NCBI GenBank assembly: GCA_034766995.1
Contig: CM068314.1
Location: 36,120,708-36,184,707 of the forward strand
Direction of reading: 5' to 3'
From: Acanthacorydalis orientalis
Lineage: Eukaryota; Arthropoda; Insecta; Megaloptera; Corydalidae
DNA length: 64,000 bases
Shown: in pieces, positions 13,112-28,939 of the stretch
Position numbering within the stretch: position 1 is the first letter of the stretch
Layout: each line of letters opens with the position of its first letter
The notes under the pieces: model-generated
What the model was told of the DNA's origin: nothing
What the model saw: only the letters and a program-made list of their open reading frames with translations
Databases searched by the model: none
Made by a program: the position numbers and the translations under genes

Positions 13112-13785
13112 AATATGGAAAATAATGTATTGGAAATATAATATAAATTTTCAAACTTTATTCTAATTGGACAGTGCTCTAAAATTATACTCCTTTGTGC
13201 AAATATTGGAACTGTTCATTAAATTGTACTAACTTGACAATTTCCCGGCATTTGAATTGCATGTACACAATTTATTATCTAACGGCTATCTGCAAACTAT
13301 TATCGATTTTGTTAACTCAATCACGGCAGGCCGGAGAGTATCGTCGAGTCTCTCATACGCGAATACGTATCAACATGCTTCTGTATCGTATTGAAATCGT
13401 AATGTTAGCAATTGAAGCGATTGGTTTAGATTCCCTTTACCCATCGACGATCCCTCGTGAATTAAAACGATTCTATTTGGGATGAGAACGCGTGGCATAA
13501 AGTCATGAATTGTTTCATCGATCGGCATTTCGACAGTGAGAATTTTCTAACTGTGCTACTGGTAAACGATGGTATGGGGGAAAATAATCCAGCTGTCGTA
13601 CTAAAACCACTAGTTCGCATCTGGTTATAATAGATATATAGTCTATGTGAGCAGTGAATTTACGAAGTGCTGTATGTAAAAGTGCTATGCGAGAGTAAAA
13701 CGATTTATCATACTTTTATAGTGAACTGTACGCCTTTTAATACCAATGTAGACATACATATATAAATACGTGAATGTACATACAC

Positions 13786-13868
<83 letters not shown>

Positions 13869-14411
13869 CGAGAGAGAAAAGATTAAGATTTGACACTTAT
13901 AAACAAGTCTCGCGTTTAAAAACTTTAGCAACCACTTAAAAACTTTTCAACCATACTCGTAATTATTTGTATTGTTTTTCTATTTTTATGGATAAAAAAA
14001 TATACATTAATATTATCTAATCTTTTTTATTATCTATATACTCGTAACATAATATTCAAACTTCTTTATTTTTAAAATAAAACATATTTAAAAGCTATTA
14101 ATATGTTTGGAGTAAAATTCTACATGAAAATTAAATGATAAACCCCTGATTAATGAATTAAAATTTATTTTCTTATTTGAATTTATCCATTTTAAATAAA
14201 TTTCTCTAAATAAAAGTTTATAAAATACTGATTTCAATTTCGATTTTGCTTTATTCATATTTATTTTTCTTTTTCTGTAGGTTTCTTTAAGATGTTTATT
14301 ATTTCATGTTACAAAAAATATTTTATACGTTAAATATAAATTTAATTTCAATCATTACAATAATTTAACTAATATTTTGCAGTTTCTGATGTTGAAAATT
14401 GTAATCAATGA
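12456..14411 (+). CDS. Secreted cysteine-rich peptide, CxCCxxC type (protease-inhibitor-like)
   Basis: Exon 1 is 12456-12657. It encodes a signal peptide (M1-K-T, then a hydrophobic run ending VTVNA) and a mature part starting KPTIID with eight cysteines ending in CNCCDVC. The C-x-C-C-x-x-C motif is typical of small fungal-protease-inhibitor/IGFBP-like secreted peptides, so an extracellular inhibitor or binding role is inferred, not shown. The donor is CAG/GTAACG, phase 1. Two acceptors fit. One at 12806-12807 (TTTCAG) adds only Val before a stop at 12810-12812, giving a 48-residue mature peptide with eight Cys. One at 14381-14382 (TTTTGCAG) adds VSDVENCNQ and stops at 14409-14411, giving 76 residues before cleavage and a ninth Cys. 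The even cysteine count favours the short form; poly(A) signals favour the long one. The span given is for the long form. A possible leader-exon acceptor lies at 12421-12425. Confidence 0.65.
12986..13108. repeat. (TA)n/(CA)n microsatellite cluster
   Basis: TA blocks with internal GTGTGTATG and CACACACA segments, inside the proposed long intron of the peptide gene. Confidence 0.9.
13195..13640. other. G+C-richer block, no recognised function
   Basis: This block is clearly richer in G+C than its surroundings and free of microsatellites. A 96-codon frame opens at 13195 on plus, but it resembles no family I know and has no signal peptide or repeated motif. The block could be a conserved regulatory segment or an old exon. 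It lies inside the long intron of the peptide gene if the 14.4-kb acceptor is used, or downstream of the gene otherwise. Confidence 0.4.
13785..13864. repeat. (TA)n array
   Basis: TA run interrupted once by CACACATACA. Confidence 0.95.
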
Positions 14412-14532
14412 ATACACTGTTTGTATAAAACAAGCTGAGTTCAATTTCAATGATGAAAAAATTAAGTTCATACTTCGCTATTGACTTATATATTAAAAAA
14501 AAGTTTTTTGACTAAATTTTATTTATTATTGA

Positions 14533-14543
14533 AATAAAATAAA
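14533..14543 (+). promoter_or_regulatory. Overlapping AATAAA poly(A) signals
   Basis: Two overlapping AATAAA hexamers (14533-14538 and 14538-14543) lie about 120 bp after the stop of the long splice form of the peptide gene. This is a suitable distance for 3' end formation. In sequence this AT-rich such hexamers also arise by chance. Confidence 0.35.
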
Positions 14544-14549
14544 GCACAA

Positions 14550-18466
<3,917 letters not shown>

Positions 18467-18474
18467 TGAATTCG

Positions 18475-18560
18475 TTTGTCAACATCGTCGTCTGCCGTTC
18501 AATTTCGGAAGTTAAGCAGTATTAATTTTAACCGTTGCAAGGGATGACAGCAAACCATTT
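18475..18560 (+). pseudogene. Possible 5S rRNA-derived fragment
   Basis: The segment around 18506-18520 contains CGGAAGTTAAGCAG, close to the highly conserved loop region of eukaryotic 5S rRNA (CCGAAGTTAAGCA type). A looser match to the following GTTAG..GGATGGGTGAC region reads GTTGCAAGGGATGACAGC here. The 5' and 3' ends of 5S are not recognisable, so at best this is a decayed 5S pseudogene or a piece of a 5S-derived SINE. A chance match is possible. Confidence 0.25.
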
Positions 18561-18781
18561 ATTCGCGTTAACGGAAAAGCTTTAAGATCTTAGAAAAGAT
18601 TATTTGTTAAAAGAATTCTTTATCTCGAGTAAAAACACTGAAGTAATCGTATATGCAGAGAATCTGCATATTTTTAAACTAAGTTTGTTTCAAATAGGAT
18701 ACTGAAAACTTAAAAGAAAAATTATTTTGTATGCATAAAATAATACTGTATTAACATTACTATTGCACAAGCCATACATAA

Positions 18782-18851
<70 letters not shown>
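18782..18851. repeat. (TA)n array
   Basis: Pure TA run of about 35 units. Confidence 0.95.
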
Positions 18852-18856
<5 letters not shown>

Positions 18857-18859
18857 GCA

Positions 18860-19627
18860 ATTTAACAATCTTTTAAATAAAGAACTTAAACACTTTCTGT
18901 TTATAATAGAACAGCAAAGAAGGAATGGTTTATAATTGTGTTTCTTTAAAATTAACTTATACAGGGTTTTAAGAAAATGCACGTATTTCTTCAATACGCC
19001 GTTTTTTTAAAAAAAAATAAAAAAATGAATAATATATTCGTTTATAACTGCTATTAGCACCATATAAAATCTTATTACAAATCTATCCAAACCATTTACA
19101 TATTTCTTAAAATAAATATCAACAGATACTTAATCTCAATCTAATACTTCTAACAAAAAGAAGTAATGAGTTTTTTGCAACATAAATTTAATTTTTTTCC
19201 AAACAATTTTTGATACCAATGCACAGAATTATTAAAAATAGCTGCAACCAAAATTATAAATACTTTTATTTTTTGTTAGCTGAATGGAATTTAATGCCAA
19301 TTCCGATTTTAACAACTCTGCAGTATTTTATGTATAGAATAATGTTTGGTGGAAGGTTTTTAGCTGACAGTTTTTTGTCATGTCTTGTGACTTCATTACA
19401 TAGTTTCTCACGATGAAAGTTTCCTACATTGAACATGTATACATAATCGAAAATTATTTAGCATTCATGTAATTTTTAACTGTTGAAACTAACTTCAATG
19501 AATAGCTTTCTGAGTCTTCGGTATCCGATAATTCAACAATGATACGATTTATTGTACAATTCCGATCGAAAGATCGATTTAGATTGGAAGTATACTTTAA
19601 AAGAAATGTGCTAATCAATCTTTCCTA
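18860..19627. other. AT-rich non-coding stretch
   Basis: No supported feature. The open frame at 19210-19416 has no recognisable domain. Confidence 0.45.
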
Positions 19628-19631
19628 TTAA

Positions 19632-20087
19632 CCCTTTCGATACGGCTATTTCTTTCGCTACTTTACTTCCCCTGTATGAGTACTTGAATCGCGAATACGA
19701 CGTTATTGTACGAACCTGTTACGATGCGAACGTACACTTACACTACACATGTATGAAAGGAAATTAATAATGAAATGAAAACATATGAAATAAAAGTACA
19801 TACCACAAGACACTTTTCTGAAACAAAATCTTATGTTATCTCTAATGTGCTGTCGAAAAGTTACTTTAGCACTGATCCCATATCATTATGTTCACAGTGG
19901 CCGTGACAAAAAAAAAATAAATGATTACAAAACAAAAAAAATCAGTTGCGATGGAGATAACAAGCTAAGCTATGTTCGGTTAAAGTTGTGAATCAATGTA
20001 AAATTTGAATGGGTGACTATAGTCACTGGTAGGATACAACGAACGTGCGATAATGGCTGACTATAGTCACCGGTAGTATTAAAAAGG
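19632..20087. mobile_element. piggyBac-like MITE, TTAA-flanked
   Basis: TTAA lies directly outside both ends (19628-19631 and 20088-20091). The left terminus begins CCCTTTCGATACGG and the right terminus, reversed, begins CCTTTTTAATAC, so the inverted repeat is short. Near the right end the palindrome GACTATAGTC occurs twice in similar context (about 20014 and 20049: GACTATAGTCACTGGTAG and GACTATAGTCACCGGTAG), a direct subterminal repeat. No coding frame. A second TTAA-flanked element is at 11346-11978. Confidence 0.55.
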
Positions 20088-20683
20088 TTAATAGATAAAA
20101 AACTTAGGAATGAAATTTTGGTTCAATAATCCAAAACATTTCTCTGAAAACTCCCTTTTTATACACTTTCGGCATATTCAACTATCCAGCCGCTTACAAA
20201 GAAATTAAAATGTGAGTTTATGATATTATGCAGGAATTTAAGTTATTTAACTCGATACCAAGACACTAATACTTTATTGTCGATGATTTTGCACATTTAT
20301 CGAGAAAAATGAAATAGAAGCTGTTTTTAATTTATTTACACATTAAGACTTATAAACCAATATCAAAATTAAAAGAAGTGATTAATATTCTGTAATATTG
20401 TGAAAGAAGTGGAAAAATAAATATATGAATGCTAGTGTTTCTAGTTTGTGCATTGAATTTAGTATAGATTTATCTCCAAATATTTTCGTTGTGTCACAAT
20501 TTGACATGCTTACATGTATATTTGAACCCACACACTGATATTTTATAAACTCGTTTTGAATAAATCGTTTTCAATAAATAAAAAAATAAAACCGATAAAT
20601 TAACTATAAATTATAAGCATCACAATATACAAATTATGATCAAATAAAAAAAAACAAAACATGTGTTAATAAAATTTCATTAC

Positions 20684-20829
20684 CTGTGTATAAATTTCAA
20701 TTTCGTAATTACGTGTCCATTGAATCGGCCCATAGAGAAATATACACAAAATGATAATGTTTGTTTCGCTGCTGGAGCACATATGTGTGTCCAATGCAGT
20801 AACGTAAAACATTTTTCATATGACGTATC
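20684..20829 (-). other. Candidate minus-strand exon
   Basis: On the minus strand this 146-nt segment is bounded by an acceptor (pyrimidine-rich stretch then GATATCAG) and a donor (CACAG/GTAATG). Starting in phase 0 it stays open for 48 codons, beginning DTSYEKCFTLLHW. A second frame is also open over most of it, which weakens the case. Phase 0 at its start fits the phase-0 end of the candidate exon at 22301-22397. I do not recognise the protein. Confidence 0.2.
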
Positions 20830-21376
20830 CTGATATCAAAAAATAAGTCAATATTTGCTGATTGGTATTTGTTTTGGTTAATTAAAAATCAATAAATAAA
20901 GGGCCTAGTATATCAATGGTATACATAGACGTTTCCAATTTCCTCTATTCTTTTCTACTGTCTATATTTTATTGAATCCGTTCACGCCGCAGGAAATATC
21001 TTCATTATTTTTGTTCTCTTTCAATTTCAGTTCTGTGATTATTCGATGATATACAATTTTTCGAACCGGATTATTTTTTTATATACAAAAAAATTATCAG
21101 TGGAATGAAAATCAACGAAACTAAACATTATCCTAATAAATATGACAGAGAGTATAAAATTTACTGCGTATTATTTACTTTCGATTAAACGACAAATACC
21201 TCAATCACGTCAACGAAAAATATTCATATATCATTCGACAAAATCTGTTCAAATTATATTTTTATATTGTAAACGTTCGATTTATTTACATTTAATTTTT
21301 CATTAACAAACTGTATTAAAAACAACTTCAAACCGACGATGTGAGTTATAAATCAAAGTAATATTTATTTCAGATA

Positions 21377-21946
21377 TTAGGTTGGTAGGAAAATAATTAC
21401 GGTTTTTTGTTTTTCAATCTTAATTTCTTTCAACGAAAATGTCATGTCATCGTGTTCATGATAATATCATCTTAAAGTGCATTTTTCAGTCTGTATTTTG
21501 GTAACATCGACTTTGGTTCTATTATTAATTTTATTTCAAATGGACTATTGAATTAAAGAAGGAAAGGAAAAAATAAAACGAACATTTTTTGTATGAGCTC
21601 AAAAAGGGTAGTAAAACAGTAGAAACTGCTCGTAAACTAAAAGATGCTTTTGGTGTGGGTACTGTTAAGAAACGTACAGAGCAAAGGTGGTTCCAAAAAA
21701 TTCGTACTGGGGACGACAGCCTTGAAGATGAAGAAGGTCGCGGGTGTCCTTCTTCAGTTCATAACGATCAATTGGAGGCGTTAGTTGAATCAGAACTACG
21801 CACAAAAATTCGAGAGCTTGCACAAAAGTTAGGCGTTGGTCATCCAATAGTTCTGGACCAATTAAGACACTTAAGTAAATTAAAAAATAGAAAAATGTAC
21901 ATAAATTTGAAGATCATAAACCGCAACTATTTTTCTACCAACCTGA
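21377..21946 (+). mobile_element. Internally deleted mariner element
   Basis: TA target duplications sit at 21375-21376 and 21947-21948. The inverted ends read TTAGGTTGGTAGGAAAATAA on the left and TCAGGTTGGTAGAAAAATAG as the reverse complement of the right. Its 570 bp compares with about 1.3 kb for an intact mariner. Only the N-terminal transposase region remains. The whole catalytic DDD region is deleted and the sequence passes straight into the 3' end. Confidence 0.9.
21589..21892 (+). pseudogene. Mariner transposase N-terminal DNA-binding region
   Basis: The frame is open from MYELKKGSKTVETARKL through a WFQKIRTGD segment and a DSLEDEEGRG motif to VLDQLRHLSKLKN. These are landmarks of the paired helix-turn-helix DNA-binding region of mariner/SETMAR-type transposases. 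No catalytic Asp is present because everything after the second HTH is missing. The start ATG is not certain, because in intact relatives translation begins slightly upstream. As it stands it could encode at most a DNA-binding fragment of roughly 100 residues; whether it is expressed is unknown. Confidence 0.85.
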
Positions 21947-22124
21947 TATTTATAAGTGTTATGTTAGAAATCTATATGTATCATTTATTATACTTTTTAA
22001 TATTTGTCTATCAATTTATTAGTTAAACTTGTTTCTAAAATGTAGTAAAAAATAATATTATCTATAATTATGCTCAATTTTGTATAAGTAATTAATAAAT
22101 GTTTGAAGAAACAAATTATTTATT

Positions 22125-22131
<7 letters not shown>

Positions 22132-22171
<40 letters not shown>
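22132..22171. repeat. (TA)n array
   Basis: TA run of about 20 units. Confidence 0.9.
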
Positions 22172-22300
22172 CCAGTTAATAAAGAATGATTCTGCAAGCA
22201 TTGAATAATCAACACTCGCGTATTGCACTGATAAACTTATTAAGCTGTACGTTTGCCACCACAACATAACGATCAATTAAAGATATAAATGCGGACTTAC

Positions 22301-22397
22301 CTCTAGAATGGCAGTGTTTCGTTGGTATTCGAAATTCGTAGACATAAGCGAAAAGCATCGCTCAATGGCAAAAGTTGAACTGAGCAATATGTCACTA
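22301..22397 (-). other. Candidate 97-nt minus-strand exon
   Basis: Read on the minus strand, the segment is preceded by a strong acceptor (TTTTCTTTGGTTGCAG) and followed by a perfect donor (GAG/GTAAGT). With one leading base it stays open for 32 codons, starting SDILLSSTFAIERCFSLM and ending in NTAILE at phase 0. I do not recognise the family. It contains hydrophobic residues and an ERC triplet, but that is not enough to name it. The opposite strand is also open (a 38-codon frame from 22308), so the evidence rests on the splice sites. Confidence 0.3.
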
Positions 22398-22404
22398 CTG
22401 CAAC

Positions 22405-24072
22405 CAAAGAAAACACGACTGTATTGAAGAAAAACACTTATATAATACTGAATGTATTTTAAATTGAAAATGTGAAAGAAAGTTGAGCACGAAAGTTGTT
22501 TTTCTTGTTACTACTTTTGAATAAAAACTACTTTTTGAATAATAATATTATTATTGGTGTGTGTGTGTGTTTTTCATATAAATCGTATTGTCGAATTCTC
22601 AGTATACGTTAAAATCAAAATATATCTATATACATGTTGACATAATATTGTAATATGTTATTCAGAAACATAATAATAAATTTCCATGTTTCCTAATATT
22701 ATTAACAGATATGGATATTACATAAAAAAGTTTGAGATTAAAATCTGTAGTTAAAGAAATTTACAGAATTTATGTCAACTATATTTGAAAACTAGTTCCG
22801 TTTATAATTCTAATTCAAATTCGTTACTATTGGCTACCTTTTTTATAATAAAAATCTAATATTTTTACCAATACCTCTTAAATGTTATATTTTTCTAAAT
22901 TTTTTGGGGAAAAAAATAGTATCAAATCTCAAAAGTTTGAATAATATATATGAGAGAGTCCGTATAACGAACTTTTCTCTAATTCAGCCATTCATTGTGT
23001 ATTAAATATTTATAAAGAATTCTCTCTACACTGAAAAATAGATTTCTTTAATGAAATGTTTCATTCTGTATATTCATGTTAGTATATTAAATTTGTTTTT
23101 CAATATTTCTCTTATTTAAACAAAATATAAGATGTATTCATATACAACATTTCCTAATTAATTATCAAAATATAGTACTTGATATTACAATTAATAGTCA
23201 AAATTAATCTACAAGCATATTCTTATTTTAAAAAATAATTTCGAAACTCATAATATTTTTATAACACTACTACACTTTTTATTAATTAAAAGTTCGTACA
23301 ACATTTTAATATATCTTATCATCAACCTACAGTAACTTACAATTCAGGTAAATATCTTCTGACTAGTATTTTATAATTAAAATGTCACTTATAATGAAAA
23401 TATATCCAAGCGACGTTTCACTTGATAATATCATAGAAATGCATTAAAGTAACAAATTACCATAATAAACACAAAAAAACGATCTAGGATTTTATTCAAA
23501 TGTATTTTATTGTTAACATAGAAATGCATATTTCGTAACTGTTTTAAAACATATATAAAATATAACAATACAAGAAAAATCTGTATTATTATGTGTTGAA
23601 CGTTGTTAGGTAATAAGCAGGCAGTTAAAATATAGAATCTAATCAGATATTTTTTATAATTTGTATAAAAACATTAGTCTTTAAACAAATATAAAAAGAA
23701 GAAACAAAATATTTTCAATTATAATTGAAATATAGATTAATTTGTAAATATATACACTACTTGAATATTCAGTTATTACAAAACAGTATTACGATACAAT
23801 ACATTTATTCATTCATTATAAGTGTTCGGTGTTTAACTTTATAAATAACTAAAATTTTATTTAAAATGTAGAATAATACTCATCGATTATGTTTCTATAT
23901 CAATCGATTTTAATTAAATAATATGACAAAGAACTTATTCTTCTGCAAACATTTTATACCATAAACTAATAATGAAGTGGTGCGATTTTCATATTCTGAA
24001 TAAGCACGTTTGCCTTTTAGTTATTACATATTTGCTGAATAGAAAAATTGTTTAATTTTTATGTACATAGAC

Positions 24073-24131
<59 letters not shown>

Positions 24132-26790
24132 CCATGTATGTGTTGGTTTAAGGTAAAAAATTGTGTTTGTTTTTAAATAAATTTTCATATTAGTTACAGA
24201 ATCACTGTATAGCAGGCAACCCTCAGAGACCTTAAAATCCTTAGACCCTTTGTTGCGGTATTGTAAATTGCAGTAATTACACTGTTAGCTGCTGTAACGT
24301 GAAGCTACTTTGTGAGCTTTAGTGTAGTGTTTAACAAAATATTAGTTATATTCTAAAAAAATAAATCACTTCTATTGTTTATCCATTTGATATTTATTTA
24401 AATAGGATATTTAAAAAAGAAATATAAAAGAATGTTTCATGTAAAAGAGAAATTCATTCAAAAAGTAATTATATATAAAGAATATATTTTATTTGAATAC
24501 CAAAACATATATATATACTTTATAAACACGTTTTATCGAACAAGAAAAAAAGGTACGTAATTCGGGTGCATCAGAAGGTTCCGCAATAAAAAAGGGAACA
24601 ATTAATTTATTTCATTCCAACCATTATCCAGTCTACATGAGAACTACTCTTTACAACGTTTATCTTCATCAGTTGACAACATTTTTTGCGTTGTGCCATG
24701 CATCATTAGACGCAACCTTTGACGGCATGTAATTACCTATGTGGCGCTACAAGCTCCGTTCTTACATAGCCCTGGGGTACGACTGATGGATATGATAATT
24801 ATGTTTTGTGTTTTTTAATTAACTCGCACATACTGCTACTTTTTGATGGAGTAGTGTCACGAGTTTAGATAGTGTATTTGTACTTAAAAAAGCGTTTAAT
24901 TAATACACGTTGAAGTCTGATGATGACATTATCTTAATTAATATGTCACATTTATATAAACATATTTTATGGCATTTTCCAACACATTTGTTATTAATAT
25001 TTATGTATATGTGGACATATATATAGTATATAATATAGTCATATAGACATAAAATATTAAACTTTTTAATAATTTTCAAATCAGGCCAAAATTGAAATAC
25101 AAAAATTTTTTGAAACTTTTTTTAATGTTCTAAATTTTAAATGACTTAAAAGTTTTTTCAATAGTTACTATACTAGTCTATTGAAAAATACGTTATTAGT
25201 TTTCTTTTCAATTTATAAGCAATTATTTTCATTAAAGATTTGTGTCGAATACGTTCCAATTTAAATGTAATTAAAAGAATATCCAATCGAACAATAAAGA
25301 CAATTTTACACGCGTAATACAATATTTCATAGCATATTTTAATAAACATACGAGATACATTATGATGCTACTCTTGGTTGATTTATTGACTTGATTGTCG
25401 GTTCTTAATTACAAATACCTTTTTGTAAATAAAATCGAAAGTCGTCTGTAGATATTTCATTTAATCGATACTTAGAATTGATTATAATAACTGTAACGAA
25501 TTTAAATTATAAAAAAATAAACATCAAGACAACGCAGTTTTTATTAACTACAGTTTTAAAAATTATAAAAGTTTGATCATTTTTTTTAATTTGATTTAAA
25601 TCAAACAGACTTACTACTGGAATTTACAAAAGGAATTATAAGCAATGTAAAAATATTTATACACTTTCTTTTTGAAAAATGTTACGATTAGTAAAGTTTT
25701 ATAAAAAATTTACGATATTCTATGACACCGACACTTTAGTAGTATAATAAAAAGGATTGAATAAATATTTAGTAGTTAATCCATATAGAAATATAATCTG
25801 TTATAATAAAAAAAAACTATTAAAATATTTCAATTTCTTGACTTTTTAATTTAATTTGGTTTCATGGATTATAAAGTCATATAATTAAATTTAATTATTT
25901 TTTTTCGACTCATTAGTTCTATAAACTATTATTATTTAATAAATCTCTTCTCAATATAAATTTGTTTCAATTTCTATTATCAATTAGCATCGATGAAACT
26001 TTCAAGTACTAATTAATGTATATTTTTTTAAAAAAATATTTCAAATCTCTCATAAACAATAGTTTATATTTTCCTTGTAACATTTATACGTACTAAACGA
26101 ATTTGGCCAAATCACTTTCTGAAGGTTTTTGTTCTTCTTCACACGTAATTAATTTCAACCTTTCTGTTTCACTTTTTGTTTCCGTTTAAATGTATATGTG
26201 GAACATATTGTGGTTTCATGTATATTTGTAGGACGTTTCTTTTGTCTCAACTAGATATTATTTGATACATTCTAGTTTATAAATTCGTGTATTTTCACGC
26301 TTTTCTACGCTAATTCAAAAATCTAGTTCAGAAAAGAAATATAAATGTAAGATTTTAGTTTTTCATATTTTGTATTTATTACTTTTTATGAAAATATTTT
26401 ATATAATTTTTTTTATGTATTCGATTTATACCTACAATATGTATATATATATATGTATATGTGTATATATATATATACTTATATACTCATTATTTTGAAA
26501 AAAAATATTTTTAAGATACTTCTTAAAAATAAATTTATATCGGCATGCTTATATAAAATATTTCAATACGAAATAAATACTTTACTTATAATAATTCATT
26601 GTACAGAAGTTAGAAATTTTAGAAAAAAGATTTCCAAATAGCATACTTTGTTAGTCTCTGTTCATGAATACTTTTACTAAGAAATACAACTTTAATACGA
26701 AAAAATATTATAATTAACTTTAAACTTTTAAATGAATTCAATATAAAGTATTCAATAATAATTTGTTATTGACATACTTCTTAATAATTC

Positions 26791-26844
<54 letters not shown>

Positions 26845-28295
26845 TTTAATTTAAATGATTTGAATACGAGATATAGAGATGAAAATTGTTTTTTTTACAC
26901 TAATATAATAATTTTATTTAAATTATTACGATTGAAATATCAGTTTTATTAAAACAAAAATGTTTGTTTTATATTATTGCATAGAAAATAAAATTTATAA
27001 CTAATGTTAACATAATACTTTAAAAATGATTAACAACTATAAATACATTTAAAGTATTGTATACATTTCTTAAAAATTACTGTAATACTAAGAAAACACA
27101 AAATACAATACTACAAAAATCGTTTAGGCTTAAAATAATATTTTAATTATTATTTAGTGTAATTATTGTAGAATAACCATCACAAACGCAGGCAAAAATG
27201 TCTAAGCAATACGAAAAATATTTTTATTACGATATAAAAACAATTCAAAAACGTTTTTGTGTATGATTTGATATTTTGTAGTATTTAAGAAAAAAAAAAA
27301 CATTTTTTTTCTTATCCAAAAAAAGTTAACTGACAATGAATAAAGTTAACCTAGAAAATAATCAAGAAAATTACAGAGTTAGCTCGAGTTACAAGAGTTA
27401 TCAAGCGTTAATAGTCAACGAGTGTTATTTACCGAGTCGTTTGATCTTTTGATTGTATTTTAATGTGAAGAGTTAATTTACTTTCATAATATATAGTCAA
27501 TTATCTCCAAGCTTCATTAATAATAAAGAATAAATCGTATTAGAATTAATATACAATATATAATACATTCATATTCGCTATTTTTCATCATGTTCTTTCT
27601 TGAGTATGCTTTCTCAGTTCAATTTTTTCATAAGAAAAGAAATCGTATACATTCTATGAAACTAGTTTACTTCTTTCGAAATTACTTTAATAATTGTTTT
27701 TTTTTACATATATCTTTAAAATTCAAATGCATATTGAAAAATATTCGCGATAAATATTACAGAAAAGCATTTTTTGATATATACTTGTAAATGCTATACT
27801 TGAGGCAGATTCTTCGTGAGCATGAGAGTCTTCTATCGTAAATTGATAATGTATTGTAGTTTCGCATGAAGTTATTCTTTTATAATTATTTCTACGCACT
27901 GTCTGAATAGCGTAGAGAGTGAAAACGGTACATGCACACAAGCGGACATATATGTACGAACACATAAAGTACAACATTCACGTGTGTTTCTTAAGCGAAC
28001 AGCGGTCATCCTTGTATCCGGTCAGTGACATGCGCATGACCTGTACGACAGTGTCGCCATGCTGCGTGCAACATCGTTGATTTTGCGGTCACTGTATCAC
28101 CAAAACTATCACGTCATGGTATCTTCATAGCCAAAATTACCAGCAGTTAAATTAAATGCTGACATATTGTTACGATGGTCAAGATGATGGATAGGCGAAA
28201 AATGTTCAATATATTTACGTTTATTATTATGAAGATGTTACACCATTTAAACATATAGCGTCGTAAAACATTTTCATTTTTTCTTCAGTGTTAAG

Positions 28296-28349
<54 letters not shown>

Positions 28350-28640
28350 ATCAATATTAAGCTAATAAAAAAAAATTTAACTCAATTAATCGATAATCTG
28401 ATTTGATAATAATCTAAAGTTAAATAATTCTAACGGTTAATAAAAAAAAAATGAAAGTTAAAAACTTTGGATCTGAGACTTGGGATCTGAGTTAAATAAA
28501 TAAGAAGGAATTACATAATAATAAAATTAAAGAACTACTAGAAAATAAACTGAAGCAATGAAGAAGATTGTAAAATAGAGGAAAAATAGGATAAATCACA
28601 AAAAACATAATTAATGAAATTGAATAAACATATCATTTTT
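22405..28640. other. Gene-poor AT-rich stretch with TA arrays
   Basis: TA arrays lie at about 24077-24127, 26805-26841 and 28302-28346. G+C-richer patches at about 24560-24790 and 27930-28140 carry no recognisable coding frame. No RNA gene or element termini were found. Confidence 0.45.
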
Positions 28641-28680
28641 AATCTATAAAAACAATTCTGACACAGCTAAATTCGGTTTC

Positions 28681-28928
28681 ACAAATGAATTCTTTTTTTA
28701 CTCCAAAAGCACACCAATTTTTTTCGATCGAAAGTATTCAATAAATTATTATTGATTCTTTTCGATTGTCGCTTATGCGCATTTTTATGGGAACGTCATC
28801 ATCCTAGGCAGATTTTTCAATAGATTATTCATCCTAGATTAGACTTTTCGCGAAAATCGGAAATAATAAATAATAATTTATTGAATATTTTCAGATTGGT
28901 TTTTGGGATGAAAAAAGAATTCATTTGT
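28681..28928. mobile_element. Palindromic inverted-repeat element (MITE)
   Basis: The ends are a perfect 18-bp inverted repeat (ACAAATGAATTCTTTTTT), and similarity between arms continues inward through ATTCAATAAATTATTATT. The interior carries CGATTGTCGCTTATGCGCAT, related to GATTGTTGCTTATGTAAAT in the element at 59.1 kb. Small, non-coding, hairpin-forming. The target site is not clear. Confidence 0.7.
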
Positions 28929-28939
28929 AAAAGATTCTA

